A DNA stretch of 64,000 bases from Geobacter sp. GTDB lineage: Bacteria; Desulfobacterota; Desulfuromonadia; Geobacterales; Pseudopelobacteraceae. The stretch's first letter is position 1. Each line of letters starts with the position of its first letter. The notes under the pieces were generated by a model that did no database searches, had not been told where the DNA came from, and worked only from the letters and a program-made list of their open reading frames with translations. Made by a program: the position numbers and the translations under genes. Positions 1 to 9,562 of the stretch are shown here, piece by piece. The DNA lies in assembly GCA_003574895.1 (NCBI GenBank), contig PJFB01000015.1:1-64000 (forward strand), read 5' to 3'.

Positions 1-517
1 TCACCACCCGGTCGGGCTTCATGAAGTCTTCGATGGCGGCCCCTTCCTTGAGGAATTCCGGATTGGAGACCACGTCGAATTCCAGGTCCACGCCCCGCAG
101 TTCCAGCTCTTCGCGCACGGCAGCCCGGACCTTGTCGGCGGTGCCGACCGGTACCGTGGATTTGTCCACAATGATCTTGAAGCCGGTCATGGCGCGGCCG
201 ATTTCCCGGGCCACGCCCAGGACGTAGGCCAGGTCGGCCGAGCCGTCCTCGCCGGGAGGGGTGCCCACGGCGATGAAGCTGATCAGGGAGGACTGGACCG
301 CTTCAGCGGCGTTGGTGGTGAAGGAGAGCCGCCCCTCGGACTGGTTGCGCAGCACCATCTCCTTGAGGCCCGGCTCATAGATCGGGATGACCCCTTGTTT
401 GAGTCCTTCTATCTTGGCTTGGTCAACATCGACGGCAATTACGGTGTTGCCGCTTTCGGCAAAACAGGCTGCGGCCACCAGGCCGACGTAGCCGGCGCCA
501 AAGATGCAGATTTTCAT
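1..517 (-). CDS. ugd: UDP-glucose 6-dehydrogenase, N-terminal part (cut by window edge)
   Basis: The first 172 codons are visible; the rest lies before base 1. The enzyme oxidises UDP-glucose to UDP-glucuronate with NAD in the cytoplasm, feeding polysaccharide or lipid A sugar synthesis. The protein opens with [14 protein letters not shown], a Rossmann GxGxxG nucleotide-binding turn, followed by the family motifs [27 protein letters not shown] and SNPEFLKEG. The start at 517 fits because the dinucleotide fold begins at residue 2 and a TGGAG-like ribosome site lies just upstream. The catalytic cysteine region is outside the window. A related nucleotide-sugar dehydrogenase (UDP-ManNAc or GDP-mannose type) cannot be fully excluded from the N-terminus alone. 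Confidence 0.9.
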   Translation of the reverse strand, partial: MKICIFGAGYVGLVAAACFAESGNTVIAVDVDQAKIEGLKQGVIPIYEPGLKEMVLRNQSEGRLSFTTNAAEAVQSSLISFIAVGTPPGEDGSADLAYVLGVAREIGRAMTGFKIIVDKSTVPVGTADKVRAAVREELELRGVDLEFDVVSNPEFLKEGAAIEDFMKPDRVV

Positions 518-596
518 GTATTGCTCCAGGTAAAGTAAGAAACAAATTTAATCAAATTTTATAGCACAATATCCAGCCGAAATTCCAGCAATTATG

Positions 597-1436
597 TTAT
601 TCAACCCCGTCATTTCGCTGCCGAATGGCCTCTGAATAAGCCTCGTTCCGCGAAACTCCGGTCAGTTCGGCGGCCTTGCGGGCGGCGTCCTTTACCGACA
701 GTTTGTCATCGACCAGCAGCTTGCGCAGGAGTTTATCCAGTGGTTCAGCGGCTTGGCGGACTTGCTCGCCAGGGGCAATCAGGATGACAACCTCGCCCCG
801 CGCCTTGTCAGGCGTTGTCGCTGCCATGACATCGGTGATCGCCCCACGGATGAATTCTTCATGGATCTTGGTAAGCTCCCGCGCCACGACAATACTGCGC
901 TCTCCCAGTACTTCGCCGATGTCGCGCAGGGTTTCCTCCAGGCGATGGGGGGCCTCGTAAAGCACCAAGGTCCCTGGCAGACCGGTCAGATCGGCCAGAA
1001 ACGTACGCCGTTTGCCCTGGCGCGCCGGCGGGAAACCGGCGAAGGTAAAGATGTCGCTTGGCAGTCCGGAACCAGAAATCGCCGCAACAGCGGCACAAGC
1101 CCCCGGGACCGGGATGACGGCAATCCCTTCTTGGGCCGCCGCCCGCACCAGCTGAAAGCCGGGGTCGGAAACACAGGGGGTGCCGGCATCGGAGATCAGG
1201 GCCACTGACCTGCCCTGGCGCAGCGAGTTGAGGATGCGCTCCCCCTTGAACTGCTGGTTGTGGTCGAAATAGGAGGTCATCGGTTTGGAGATGTTGAAAT
1301 GGTTGAGGAGCTTGAGGGAGTGGCGCGTATCCTCGGCTGCGATCAGGTCTACCTCACCCAGGATCCGTACTGCCCGGTAGGTGATGTCTTCCAGGTTGCC
1401 GATGGGGGTCGCTATTATGTAAAGGGTGCCGGTCAT
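597..1436 (-). CDS. rsmI: 16S rRNA 2'-O-ribose C1402 methyltransferase RsmI
   Basis: RsmI methylates the 2'-OH of C1402 in 16S rRNA, near the ribosomal P site, using S-adenosylmethionine. The 279-residue length is normal for the family. The tetrapyrrole-methylase-type fold is recognisable from GTLYIIATPIGNLEDIT at the N-terminus, AAEDTRHSLKLL, the glycine-rich ISDAGTPCVSDPG loop near residue 83, and VPGACAAVAAISGSGLP. The stop codon abuts the amidase gene directly upstream (next base after that gene's end), so the two are probably co-transcribed and translationally close. Nothing is missing or unusual in the protein. Confidence 0.95.
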   Translation of the reverse strand: MTGTLYIIATPIGNLEDITYRAVRILGEVDLIAAEDTRHSLKLLNHFNISKPMTSYFDHNQQFKGERILNSLRQGRSVALISDAGTPCVSDPGFQLVRAAAQEGIAVIPVPGACAAVAAISGSGLPSDIFTFAGFPPARQGKRRTFLADLTGLPGTLVLYEAPHRLEETLRDIGEVLGERSIVVARELTKIHEEFIRGAITDVMAATTPDKARGEVVILIAPGEQVRQAAEPLDKLLRKLLVDDKLSVKDAARKAAELTGVSRNEAYSEAIRQRNDGVE

Positions 1437-2711
1437 CTATTTCAGGCTGGTGATGTAGCTGCGAATGCCTTCCATGATCCCTTCCGCAGTCATCTCCTGG
1501 TAGGCCGGGTCCTTCAGGCGCGCCTCTTCCTGTGGGTTGCTGAGAAAGGCGGTTTCCACCAGGATGCTGGGCATGGTGGCTCCAACCAGGACATAGAACG
1601 GGCCCTGCTTCACCCCCAGGTTTCTGGTGTCGGTAAATTGGTTGTGGGCCTTTTTGTGGAGGGCTTTCTGCACATCCTCGGCCAGATGGGCCGAGTCGTT
1701 AAGCTTGTAGTTGGCCATCAGATCGAAGAGAATCGCCTGGAGCACACTGACCTTTTCCAGCGACGTGCCGTTCTCCTTGGCCGCCAATTGGGCTGTCTTC
1801 TCGGTCTTTGCCAGGTTCAGGTAATAGGTTTCGATGCCGGCCGCGCTGTGGTTAAGGGCGGCATTGGCGTGGACCGACACGAAGAGGTCGGCATTTACCT
1901 TGTTGGCGATGGCGGTGCGCTCTTCCAGCGGGATAAAGACGTCGCTGGAGCGGGTCATGACCACATCAAGCCCCAGTTCGTCCTTGAGGAGTTTTCTGAG
2001 TTTCAGGCCGATGGCAAGCACCACGTCTTTTTCATAGGTTCCGCCTGGGCCGACCGCACCGGAGTCGTGTCCGCCATGGCCCGGATCCACCACGATGCGG
2101 CGTATCTTGGATAAGATCGGTTTTGTATGCGCTTTTGTCTTTGGTTCGCTGGCAATCGCAGGTTCGTCGCGTTTTGCTTCGGCCAACGGCTCCGGGCTTG
2201 CACTGATGGATTCATCCAGTCGGGATATTTCAGTGCGCCGCTCGCCCCGGACATCGATCACCAGGCGAGCCGGATCGGAAAGCGGGAATACCTTGTAATC
2301 GCGGATGTTTTCCGTGTCCAGCACCACTCTGACCACGTCGGGTTTATACTGCCCGACCCGGACACCCTTGAGCAGCCCGTCGCCGATGGTAATGTCCCTG
2401 ACAACCTGGCCCAACCTCGCGCGGTTCAGGTCGATATAAATCCTGCCAGGCTTGCCGATGTCTCCTGTGCCCAGTTTGTGGGCTTCCCAGGTCACGTCCC
2501 GGTCCAGAGACAGTGAAATACGGGTATAGTCTGGGTTGGACCAGTGTTTGATCTCGCCGAGAGTTGCCAGGGGGCGGACAGTGGATGAAGTCTGATCGCT
2601 GAAGGCGGTATTTTTACTGTTGCCGGCTTTTTTCCTGGTGGCATTGGCTGAAAGCGGGAATAGCAGACAGAAAATCAGAAGGCAGGTCAGAATGTGGGGG
2701 TATCGGCTCAT
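1437..2711 (-). CDS. amiC: N-acetylmuramoyl-L-alanine amidase, AmiC type (AMIN + Amidase_3)
   Basis: A periplasmic zinc amidase that cuts the bond between MurNAc and the stem peptide during daughter-cell separation. Residues 1-24 form a Sec signal peptide ending SANA. An AMIN (peptidoglycan/septum-targeting) domain spans about residues 48-155, followed by a charged Ala/Glu/Lys linker (160-200). The C-terminal Amidase_3 domain starts at RRIVVDPGHGGHDSG. Probable zinc ligands are H212 in DPGHGG, E227 in TYEKD and H281 in FVSVHAN, with the catalytic glutamate E386 in ILVETAFLSN. The gene is immediately upstream of rsmI. In this family an EnvC/NlpD-type activator usually controls activity; none is in the window. 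Confidence 0.92.
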   Translation of the reverse strand: MSRYPHILTCLLIFCLLFPLSANATRKKAGNSKNTAFSDQTSSTVRPLATLGEIKHWSNPDYTRISLSLDRDVTWEAHKLGTGDIGKPGRIYIDLNRARLGQVVRDITIGDGLLKGVRVGQYKPDVVRVVLDTENIRDYKVFPLSDPARLVIDVRGERRTEISRLDESISASPEPLAEAKRDEPAIASEPKTKAHTKPILSKIRRIVVDPGHGGHDSGAVGPGGTYEKDVVLAIGLKLRKLLKDELGLDVVMTRSSDVFIPLEERTAIANKVNADLFVSVHANAALNHSAAGIETYYLNLAKTEKTAQLAAKENGTSLEKVSVLQAILFDLMANYKLNDSAHLAEDVQKALHKKAHNQFTDTRNLGVKQGPFYVLVGATMPSILVETAFLSNPQEEARLKDPAYQEMTAEGIMEGIRSYITSLK

Positions 2712-2871
2712 GGGTCACTTTATGGAGATAACGGAATTATATAAAGTATTGTGCTCTTTTAGCAGAAATATCCACATGTTTCAACTTATAGGGTTAATGA
2801 GGCTTTTGATTGGCAGTATTTCGCGCAAAGCAAAGGTTTTGGCATCTAATGTCAACGACGCAAGACGCAAA

Positions 2872-5484
2872 TCAGATCATCCGCTTCAGCTCGTCCAGCA
2901 GATTGAGGGCCTCAAGCGGGGTCAGGGTGGCGATATTGAGTTTTTTCAGGCGTTTGCGCAATTGATCCTCGCTGGACTCGAAGAGTGAAAATTGTGGCGA
3001 TGGTTCCCGGGCCGGCTTTTTGCTGCTCTTGGCCAGGCGCGGGGCGCCTTCCTCGAATTCGCCGCTCTCCAGGTTGCGCAGGATTTCTTTGGCCCGCTCG
3101 ATCACATCGGCCGGCATGCCGGCCAGCCTGGCCACCTGGATGCCGTAGGAGTGGGAGGCGCCGCCGGGGATGATGGTACGCAGGAAGATGACCTGATCGT
3201 TCCACTCCCTGACCGCCACGGTGAAATTCCTGATCCGCTCCCTGGTAACGGCCAGTTCGGTCAATTCGTGATAATGGGTGGCAAAGAGGGTCCTGGCGCG
3301 GCAGGTTGGGGTGTCATGGATGTATTCCGCCACGGCCCAGGCTATGGAGACACCGTCAAAGGTTGAAGTGCCGCGGCCGATCTCATCCATCACGATCAGG
3401 CTTTTGGGGGTGGCATTGCGCAGGATTCCGGCCGCTTCCATCATCTCCATCATAAAGGTGGATTGGCCCCGGGTCAGGTTGTCGCCGGCGCCGACGCGGG
3501 TGAAGATGCGGTCGGCGATGCCGATGCGCGCTGCGGTGGCGGGGACGAAGCTGCCGACCTGGGCCATCAGGGTGATCAGGGCCACCTGGCGCATGTAGGT
3601 GGACTTGCCGGCCATGTTGGGGCCGGTGATCATCAGGATCTGGTTTTCGCCGCTGTCCAGGCGGGTGTCGTTTGGTACGAAGTTTTCTCCCAGCTTCATT
3701 CTTTCGATGACAGGGTGGCGGCCGTCCGTAATCTCGATCACGTCGGACTCGTCCACCAGGGGTTTACAGTAATTTCTCTCGATGGCTGCCCTGGCCAGGG
3801 AGATCAGCACATCCAGCGTTGCCAGGCCGTCGGCGGTACGGACAATGCGCTCGGCTTGTGCCGCCACCTGCTCGCGAATCTCCTGGAAGAGCGAGTATTC
3901 CAGGTCGCAGATGCGCTCTTCGGCCCCCATCACCTTTTCCTCGTAGTTCTTCAGCTCCTCGGTGACAAAGCGCTCGGCATTGGCCAGGGTCTGTCGGCGG
4001 ATGTAATCGGCCGGTACGGAGGCCAGATTGCTTTTGGTGATTTCGATGGAGTAGCCGAAAACCTTGTTGTAGCGGATCTTTAGGGAGGATATGCCGGTGC
4101 GGGCCCGCTCCTGGGCCTCCAGCCGGGCAATAAATCCCTTTCCTTCGCGGCTTATGGCCCGCAGTTCGTCCAGTTCGGCATTGCAATCGGGAGCGATGAC
4201 ACCTCCTTCCCGCAGCGAAAATGGAGGGTTTTCGACTATGCTGCGGCTCACCAGATCCCGGATGTCGTCCAAAGGGTCGATTGTTGTTGCCAACGATTGT
4301 AGCAGGGGCATGTGCAGGGATGCCAGCAACTCCAGAAGTTCCGGGAGACGGCGCAGCGAGTCGTGCAAGGCACGCAGATCGCGGCCCGAGGCCGATGCCA
4401 TGCCGATGCGGCCGTTGAGCCGTTCCAGGTCGGCGATCTCCCGCAGCCGGTCGATCAACTCATCGCGCGTTTCGTTGGATTCCAGAAGCTCTTCCACCGC
4501 ATCCAGGCGCTGCCGGATCTGCTCCAGGCCCAGCAGCGGGTAACTGAGCCAATGCTTGAGCCTGCGGGCGCCCATGGCAGTGACGGTCATGTCCAGGCAG
4601 CCCAGCAGTGAACCGGTTTTCCTGCCTTCGGCCATGGTGGCGGTTATTTCCAGATTGCGTCGGGTGGCGGGGTCGAGCGCCAGATGTTCGGAACGTTCGT
4701 AGACCTTGATGTCACGGATATGCGGGACAGCGGATTTGCGGTTTTCCCGCAGGTAGTGCAGCACGGCGCCGGCCGCCAACAGTCCTGCAGGGATCCCCTC
4801 CAGTCCGAGGGCTGCGGTCGAGGCCGCCCCCAGCTGGCTGCAAAGAAGCGATCCGGCATAGTCGCGCTCATAAACCCAACCGGGAGCGCGTGAGATGATC
4901 CGGTCTCCCAGCAACGCCTGCAACTCTCCCGGCAGCGTCTGCAGCTCCACCCCCTCCGGCAGTAGTATCTCGCGTGGGGTGATGCAGGCAATCTCGGCTG
5001 CTGCCGCGGTGGCTCCCATGAGCTCCGTTGCCCGGAATTCTCCGGTGGAGAGGTCAAGCCAGGCAACGCCCCAGCGCGACTCCGATTCCTGGCACAGGGC
5101 GAGCAGATAGTTGTTTTCCTCGGGGGAGAGACTCTCGGCTTCGATCAGCAGGCCTGGGGTGATGATCTTGACGATCTCGCGCCGCACGATTCCCTTGGCC
5201 TGTTTCGGATCCTCCACCTGCTCGCATATGGCGACCTTGTGGCCGTTCTCGATCAGTTTGGCGATGTAGGGCGAGGCTGAATGATACGGTACGCCGCAGA
5301 ATGGGATCTCGTCGCCACTCCCCTTGTTGCGTGCGGTCAGGGCGATGTCCAGGATACGGGATGCTATCAGGGCGTCGTCCAGGAACATCTCGTAGAAGTC
5401 CCCCATGCGGAAGAAGAGGATGGCTTCGGGGCAGGCTGATTTTATTTCCAGGTACTGCCGCATCATGGGGGTGTGATTAGTCAT
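2872..5484 (-). CDS. mutS: DNA mismatch repair protein MutS
   Basis: MutS recognises base mismatches and small loops and starts methyl-directed or nick-directed repair with MutL. The 870-residue length is standard. The mismatch-contacting Phe-x-Glu is at F30/E32 in MGDFYEMF. The connector, lever and clamp regions follow in order. The ABC-type ATPase has a Walker A loop ([14 protein letters not shown]), a QSTFMMEM stretch, Walker [14 protein letters not shown] and the FATHYHEL switch. The C-terminus keeps a short helix-rich dimer/tetramer tail ending [11 protein letters not shown]. It is transcribed divergently from the PhnD-like gene across a 195-bp intergenic region. No MutL gene is adjacent. 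Confidence 0.97.
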   Translation of the reverse strand: MTNHTPMMRQYLEIKSACPEAILFFRMGDFYEMFLDDALIASRILDIALTARNKGSGDEIPFCGVPYHSASPYIAKLIENGHKVAICEQVEDPKQAKGIVRREIVKIITPGLLIEAESLSPEENNYLLALCQESESRWGVAWLDLSTGEFRATELMGATAAAAEIACITPREILLPEGVELQTLPGELQALLGDRIISRAPGWVYERDYAGSLLCSQLGAASTAALGLEGIPAGLLAAGAVLHYLRENRKSAVPHIRDIKVYERSEHLALDPATRRNLEITATMAEGRKTGSLLGCLDMTVTAMGARRLKHWLSYPLLGLEQIRQRLDAVEELLESNETRDELIDRLREIADLERLNGRIGMASASGRDLRALHDSLRRLPELLELLASLHMPLLQSLATTIDPLDDIRDLVSRSIVENPPFSLREGGVIAPDCNAELDELRAISREGKGFIARLEAQERARTGISSLKIRYNKVFGYSIEITKSNLASVPADYIRRQTLANAERFVTEELKNYEEKVMGAEERICDLEYSLFQEIREQVAAQAERIVRTADGLATLDVLISLARAAIERNYCKPLVDESDVIEITDGRHPVIERMKLGENFVPNDTRLDSGENQILMITGPNMAGKSTYMRQVALITLMAQVGSFVPATAARIGIADRIFTRVGAGDNLTRGQSTFMMEMMEAAGILRNATPKSLIVMDEIGRGTSTFDGVSIAWAVAEYIHDTPTCRARTLFATHYHELTELAVTRERIRNFTVAVREWNDQVIFLRTIIPGGASHSYGIQVARLAGMPADVIERAKEILRNLESGEFEEGAPRLAKSSKKPAREPSPQFSLFESSEDQLRKRLKKLNIATLTPLEALNLLDELKRMI

Positions 5485-5679
5485 TCTAATTATTCAACTT
5501 TCTCTGGATGTGTTGCCTGTTTGTAGCATACCAACCTCGCTAATTCAAGCAATTGGACGGTCATGGGACGACTTCACCGCTTGCACATTTTTAACATTTT
5601 GTATATTCTAATTCATCACTTATAAATATTGGTGAAAGAGGGTCTGATTGATTAACTCCGAATTCAAGACTGCCGGCAG

Positions 5680-6645
5680 GTGGATGTGAACAAGGAAAGA
5701 TTTTTCAGGCAAAGGGTTTGGTTCTCCGCGCTCATGGCGTTGGCGGTCGGATTTCTGTTCATTTGCACCACCTGCAGCAAAGAACCGCTTCCGGTGGAAT
5801 TGGATAAAAAAGGATCGCAGAAAAACGGCACCCATCCAGTCCGTCACGTGACGCCGTTGCGTATCGGCATGGGCGCAATGATCACGCCCCATGAAGGTTA
5901 TGTTTATTATCAGCATCTGAGGGATTATATCGAGAAAAAGCTCGGACAACCGGTGTTGATGGTTGACCGTGGCAGTTATAGCGAGATGAACAACCTGCTG
6001 GAGACTGGCGGCGTTGATATTGCTTTTGTATGTGCCGGCCCATATGTGGAGGGCAAGAAAAAATTCGGCATGGAACTCTTGGCCATGCCGCTTGTCAAGG
6101 GAAGATCCTCCTATCAGGCCTATATCATAGTTCCCAGGGACAGCCCTGCTCGGAGCCTGCAGGATCTGCGCGGCAAGGTGTTCGCCTTTGCCGACCCAAA
6201 GTCCAACAGCGGGAAAGTGGTTCCTACCTATATGTTGTCGAAGCTGAACGAAACCCCCGACTCCTTTTTTTCATCTTATAAATACACCTATGGTCATGAC
6301 GTTTCCATTCGTGCGGTCGCCGAAAAACTCGTTGATGGTGCGGCAGTGGACAGCCTTATCTGGGAGTATATCGCCAGAAAGACGCCTGCTGTTACGGAAA
6401 GAACGAGGATTGTGGCAAAATCGGATTTTTACGGCATTCCGCCGGTAGTTGTGCGACCGGGCCTTGACCCGAAACTGAAGCGCAAGATAAGGGATATCCT
6501 GGTCTCGGCCTCTTCCGATGGGGCCGGCAAGGAAATTCTCAGGGGAATGATGATCGATGGTTTTGTTCCGGGTAATGATGCCAACTACGACTCGATCCGC
6601 TCTATCAATGCCTGGCTGGCAGGGAAGAGGAAACGGAATCAATGA
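5680..6645 (+). CDS. PhnD-like phosphate/phosphonate-type periplasmic binding protein, sensory operon
   Basis: An exported 321-residue solute-binding protein of the PhnD/TctC-like superfamily. A basic N-terminus, a hydrophobic stretch (about residues 14-28) and cysteines in LFICTTCSKEP suggest a lipoprotein, though the lipobox is not canonical. The mature part has RIGMGAMITPHEGYVYYQHL, then VDIAFVCAGPYVEG and YIIVPRDSPARSLQDLRGKVFAFADP, the usual layout of PhnD ligand-binding domains. There is no permease or ATPase gene nearby. Instead the stop codon overlaps the start of a hybrid kinase by 4 bases, so it probably presents a ligand to that kinase rather than to a transporter. The start is GTG at 5680 or, with a better-spaced GGCAGG, GTG at 5686. 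The ligand is unknown. Confidence 0.85.
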   Translation: MDVNKERFFRQRVWFSALMALAVGFLFICTTCSKEPLPVELDKKGSQKNGTHPVRHVTPLRIGMGAMITPHEGYVYYQHLRDYIEKKLGQPVLMVDRGSYSEMNNLLETGGVDIAFVCAGPYVEGKKKFGMELLAMPLVKGRSSYQAYIIVPRDSPARSLQDLRGKVFAFADPKSNSGKVVPTYMLSKLNETPDSFFSSYKYTYGHDVSIRAVAEKLVDGAAVDSLIWEYIARKTPAVTERTRIVAKSDFYGIPPVVVRPGLDPKLKRKIRDILVSASSDGAGKEILRGMMIDGFVPGNDANYDSIRSINAWLAGKRKRNQ

Positions 6646-9065
6646 TTTTCCGCAGTCTGAGGACTAAATTCATCGTCGGGTCCGTAGCCTTGGTCCTGCT
6701 CGTCGGCGCCGCGCTGGTTACCTTCATTCTTGTTGATATTCATGACAGGCTGGAAAAAGAGGTGTACAAACGTGCCTTTGCCATTGCCCGTCACCTGGCG
6801 GAAGCTGCTATTACGCCGATCCTCACCGAAAACCAGATCAAACTGCAGCTTTTGGTCAACGATTACCTTAAAAATGAAGAAGACCTCCGCTATATTTATG
6901 TCATAAACAACAACAAAGAGGTGCTTGCCCATACCTTTGGAAATGCGTTCCCGGATGATTTGATCAAGCTGTATGCCCATACGGAAGGCGATAAGACCGG
7001 CCGTCTCGTGGCGCTGGGGGCAGGGGAAGGGTTGGTCTACGATATGCCTGCCATGATCCAGCATGGCGACCTCGGCCAGGTGCATATCGGTATATCGGAA
7101 GCCGTGATCCGGAAAAACCAGCATGATATCCTGAATCAGTTGTTCTTGTACGTCTCCGTTATACTTTGTCTCGGGGTTGTTGTGGCGATCCTGTTTGCAT
7201 CCACCATTACCAGGCCCATTGCCATTCTGGCGGCAGGGGTCAGACAGGTCGGCCGTGGGAAGCTGATGGAAGGTATTGATATCGGAACCAGCGATGAGAT
7301 CGGGCAGTTGGCGAAATCATTCAATGCCATGACCGAAAACCTTCGTCAGACTACGGTCTCGCGGGAATTCATGGATAAGATCATCAATACCATGAATGAC
7401 GCATTGGCGGTAATTTCCCCTGACGGCATCATCAAGAGCGTCAATCGGGCCTATGGAGATTTGTTCGGCTATGATCCGGCCCAGTTGCCTGGCCGCAGGG
7501 TGGATGAGTTTGACGACCATGAGGCGCCGCAACTCATGTATGGAGCCTTTGGCAGCGTTTTTCAAAAAGGGCGCGTTCCAAGCTATGAGAGCATTTGCCG
7601 CAGATCGTCGGGAGAGCTGGTGCCGGTTTTGTTTTCCCTGGCAGCCATGTATGACGAACAAGGCTCGATAGAGGCAGTGATCTGCGCTGCCCAGGATATC
7701 AGCACCATCAAGGGCGTGCAGAAAAAACTGGAGCAGAAGCAGGCTGAACTGGAGGATTTGAACCGCTCCCTGGAGGATATGGTAGCCTGCCGGACCAATG
7801 AGCTGGCCATAACCAATCGAGGACTGTTGGCTGAAATGGCGGAACACCAGCGTACCACCGAAGAGTTGCGGCTTGCCCGCGATGCGGCCGAGAAAGCCAA
7901 CCGGGCCAAGACCGATTTCCTGGCCAATATGAGCCACGAGATGCGCACACCGCTCAACTCCATAATAGGCGGCGCCGAATATCTGGCAGAGGCATCGCTT
8001 ACAAGCGACCAGGGCAGATGCCTGGACATGATACGTCAGGCAGGCAACAACCTGCTTGCCCTGGTGAATGATCTCATAGATTTGTCCCGTATCGAGGCCG
8101 GGCGCATGGAGCTGCTGCCCCGCGACTTCTGTCTGAAAGATATTTTGGAACATACCCTCAGTATGTTGAGCGGGGAGGCCAGGAGTAAAAAACTGGAACT
8201 TGCCTTGGACTTGGATGCCGGTCTGCCGCGCATGCTCATTGGCGACGAAATCAGGCTGCAACAGGTGCTGGTGAATCTGCTTGCCAATGCCATCAAGTTC
8301 ACATTTGAGGGGAGCGTCAGGATTTCCGCCATTGGCGGTTCACAAAAGGATGATCTGATTCCGGTCACGTTCGAGGTACGCGACACCGGCATCGGCATCG
8401 AGGAGAGCAAACTGGAAATGATTTTTGAAACTTTCACCCAAGCCGACTCATCAATCACCCGCAAGTATGGCGGCAGCGGTCTTGGGCTTGCCATAAGCCG
8501 TAAGCTGGTGGAAACCATGGGCGGTCATCTGCGGGTTGCCAGCAAGGTGGGCGTTGGCAGCCAATTCGGTTTTACGATTCCTTTGCGCGTGTCGTCCGGC
8601 AGCGAGATCTCGGATAAGGCGGAAAAACCGGCCCAGGCCAAATCCGAAGTTCCCGGTTCGCCAGTTGCCGCCAATGACGATAGCCTTCCGCTGGTGCTCC
8701 TGGTGGATGATTCCCTTGACAACAGGAGACTGTTGCGCCTCTTGCTGGTCAGAAAGCATTTAAACATTCATGAAGCATCCAATGGCAGTGAAGCACAGGA
8801 GTTGTTCGAAAAGAACGCATACGCATTGGTTCTGATGGATATACAAATGCCGGTCATGGATGGCTATACAGCCACGCGCTTGCTGCGCCAGATGGAACAA
8901 AAAAGCGGGCGGGCAAGGACACCCGTTATCGCTTTGACGGCACATGACACGGAAGATGATATCCGCGCATGCCTGGAAGCGGGTTGTGATGATCACATTT
9001 CTAAGCCTTTTAAAAAAGAGGCGCTGTTTGAGTGCCTTTCTCGATATATCCGCCTGGTAAGTTAA
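6642..9065 (+). CDS. Hybrid sensor histidine kinase (sensor-HAMP-PAS-HisKA-HATPase-REC)
   Basis: An inner-membrane hybrid kinase of 807 residues. In order: TM1 at about 9-32; a ~130-residue periplasmic sensor; TM2 at about 166-189; HAMP (190-240); PAS (about 247-355); a coiled coil (355-415); HisKA with phospho-acceptor H432 in ANMSHEMRTPLNS; HATPase with the N box around N549 (LLANAIKF), DTGIGIEES and GGSGLGLAIS; and a C-terminal receiver domain with D689/D690, phospho-acceptor D733 in LMDIQMPVMDG, and K in SKPFKKE. It overlaps the upstream PhnD-like gene by 4 bases and is followed by an Hpt gene, so a phosphorelay H-D-H is expected. No DNA-binding output regulator is present nearby. Confidence 0.93.
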   Translation: MIFRSLRTKFIVGSVALVLLVGAALVTFILVDIHDRLEKEVYKRAFAIARHLAEAAITPILTENQIKLQLLVNDYLKNEEDLRYIYVINNNKEVLAHTFGNAFPDDLIKLYAHTEGDKTGRLVALGAGEGLVYDMPAMIQHGDLGQVHIGISEAVIRKNQHDILNQLFLYVSVILCLGVVVAILFASTITRPIAILAAGVRQVGRGKLMEGIDIGTSDEIGQLAKSFNAMTENLRQTTVSREFMDKIINTMNDALAVISPDGIIKSVNRAYGDLFGYDPAQLPGRRVDEFDDHEAPQLMYGAFGSVFQKGRVPSYESICRRSSGELVPVLFSLAAMYDEQGSIEAVICAAQDISTIKGVQKKLEQKQAELEDLNRSLEDMVACRTNELAITNRGLLAEMAEHQRTTEELRLARDAAEKANRAKTDFLANMSHEMRTPLNSIIGGAEYLAEASLTSDQGRCLDMIRQAGNNLLALVNDLIDLSRIEAGRMELLPRDFCLKDILEHTLSMLSGEARSKKLELALDLDAGLPRMLIGDEIRLQQVLVNLLANAIKFTFEGSVRISAIGGSQKDDLIPVTFEVRDTGIGIEESKLEMIFETFTQADSSITRKYGGSGLGLAISRKLVETMGGHLRVASKVGVGSQFGFTIPLRVSSGSEISDKAEKPAQAKSEVPGSPVAANDDSLPLVLLVDDSLDNRRLLRLLLVRKHLNIHEASNGSEAQELFEKNAYALVLMDIQMPVMDGYTATRLLRQMEQKSGRARTPVIALTAHDTEDDIRACLEAGCDDHISKPFKKEALFECLSRYIRLVS

Positions 9066-9143
9066 CAGTTGTTTTCTGCGTTTTTTAGGCGGAAAATGAA
9101 TGAACTAAAGCATATTGTTTTGTTTATAAGGGTTGGGATTCCT

Positions 9144-9461
9144 ATGAAAGATATGAGTGGCGACGCTACAATACAGGTTGAAATCGACAGTGATCTGGAA
9201 CCCATAATTCCGGATTTTTTTGAGAGCAGGCGCAGGGATTGCGAACTGCTTGGGCGTCTGTTGGAAACGGATGATCTGGAGGAAATTTCCAGGCTTGGCC
9301 ACCGCCTGAAGGGGGCCGGCGGCAGCTACGGCTTCGATGCCATTTCGGAAATAGGCCTTGCGCTTGAGCAGGCCGCAGCCATCCAGGACAAAAGTTCGAT
9401 TGCCGCCAGTTGTGACAAATTGCTGCACTATCTGCAACATGTACGGATTGTTTACGGTTAG
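9144..9461 (+). CDS. Histidine phosphotransfer (Hpt) domain protein
   Basis: A small cytoplasmic Hpt protein that would accept phosphate from the receiver domain of the upstream hybrid kinase and pass it on. The phospho-histidine lies in SRLGHRLKGAGGSYGF (H53 counting from this start), the typical Hpt HRLKG motif, within a four-helix-bundle-like sequence. The frame is open back to a TTG at 9069, with an ATG at 9096 preceded at short spacing by AGGCGG. I chose ATG 9144 because the conserved domain begins soon after it, but ATG 9096 is a real alternative. It lies just after the kinase gene and before a strong terminator, so it is the last gene of the operon. Its downstream response regulator is not in the window. 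Confidence 0.8.
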   Translation: MKDMSGDATIQVEIDSDLEPIIPDFFESRRRDCELLGRLLETDDLEEISRLGHRLKGAGGSYGFDAISEIGLALEQAAAIQDKSSIAASCDKLLHYLQHVRIVYG

Positions 9462-9513
9462 TCGCGCTTCCCGAAGTCATGGCTGATGATAGCGGTTGTT
9501 GCTGCGCTCCTGT

Positions 9514-9557
9514 AAAACGACACGGCCTTGGGAATGTTCCCGGGGCCGTGTCGTTTT
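9514..9557. terminator. Bidirectional rho-independent terminator
   Basis: A perfect 14-bp inverted repeat (AAAACGACACGGCC ... GGCCGTGTCGTTTT) with a 16-base spacer. It sits between the convergent Hpt gene (plus) and methyltransferase gene (minus), and both strands end the stem in TTTT, so it should serve both. Confidence 0.85.
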
Positions 9558-9562
9558 GAGGA

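Noticed and set aside
597-2298. Long plus-strand frames (for example 1260-2114) opposite rsmI and amiC
   Set aside because: They lie fully opposite well-supported genes, have no recognisable domain and follow from the GC-rich codon use.
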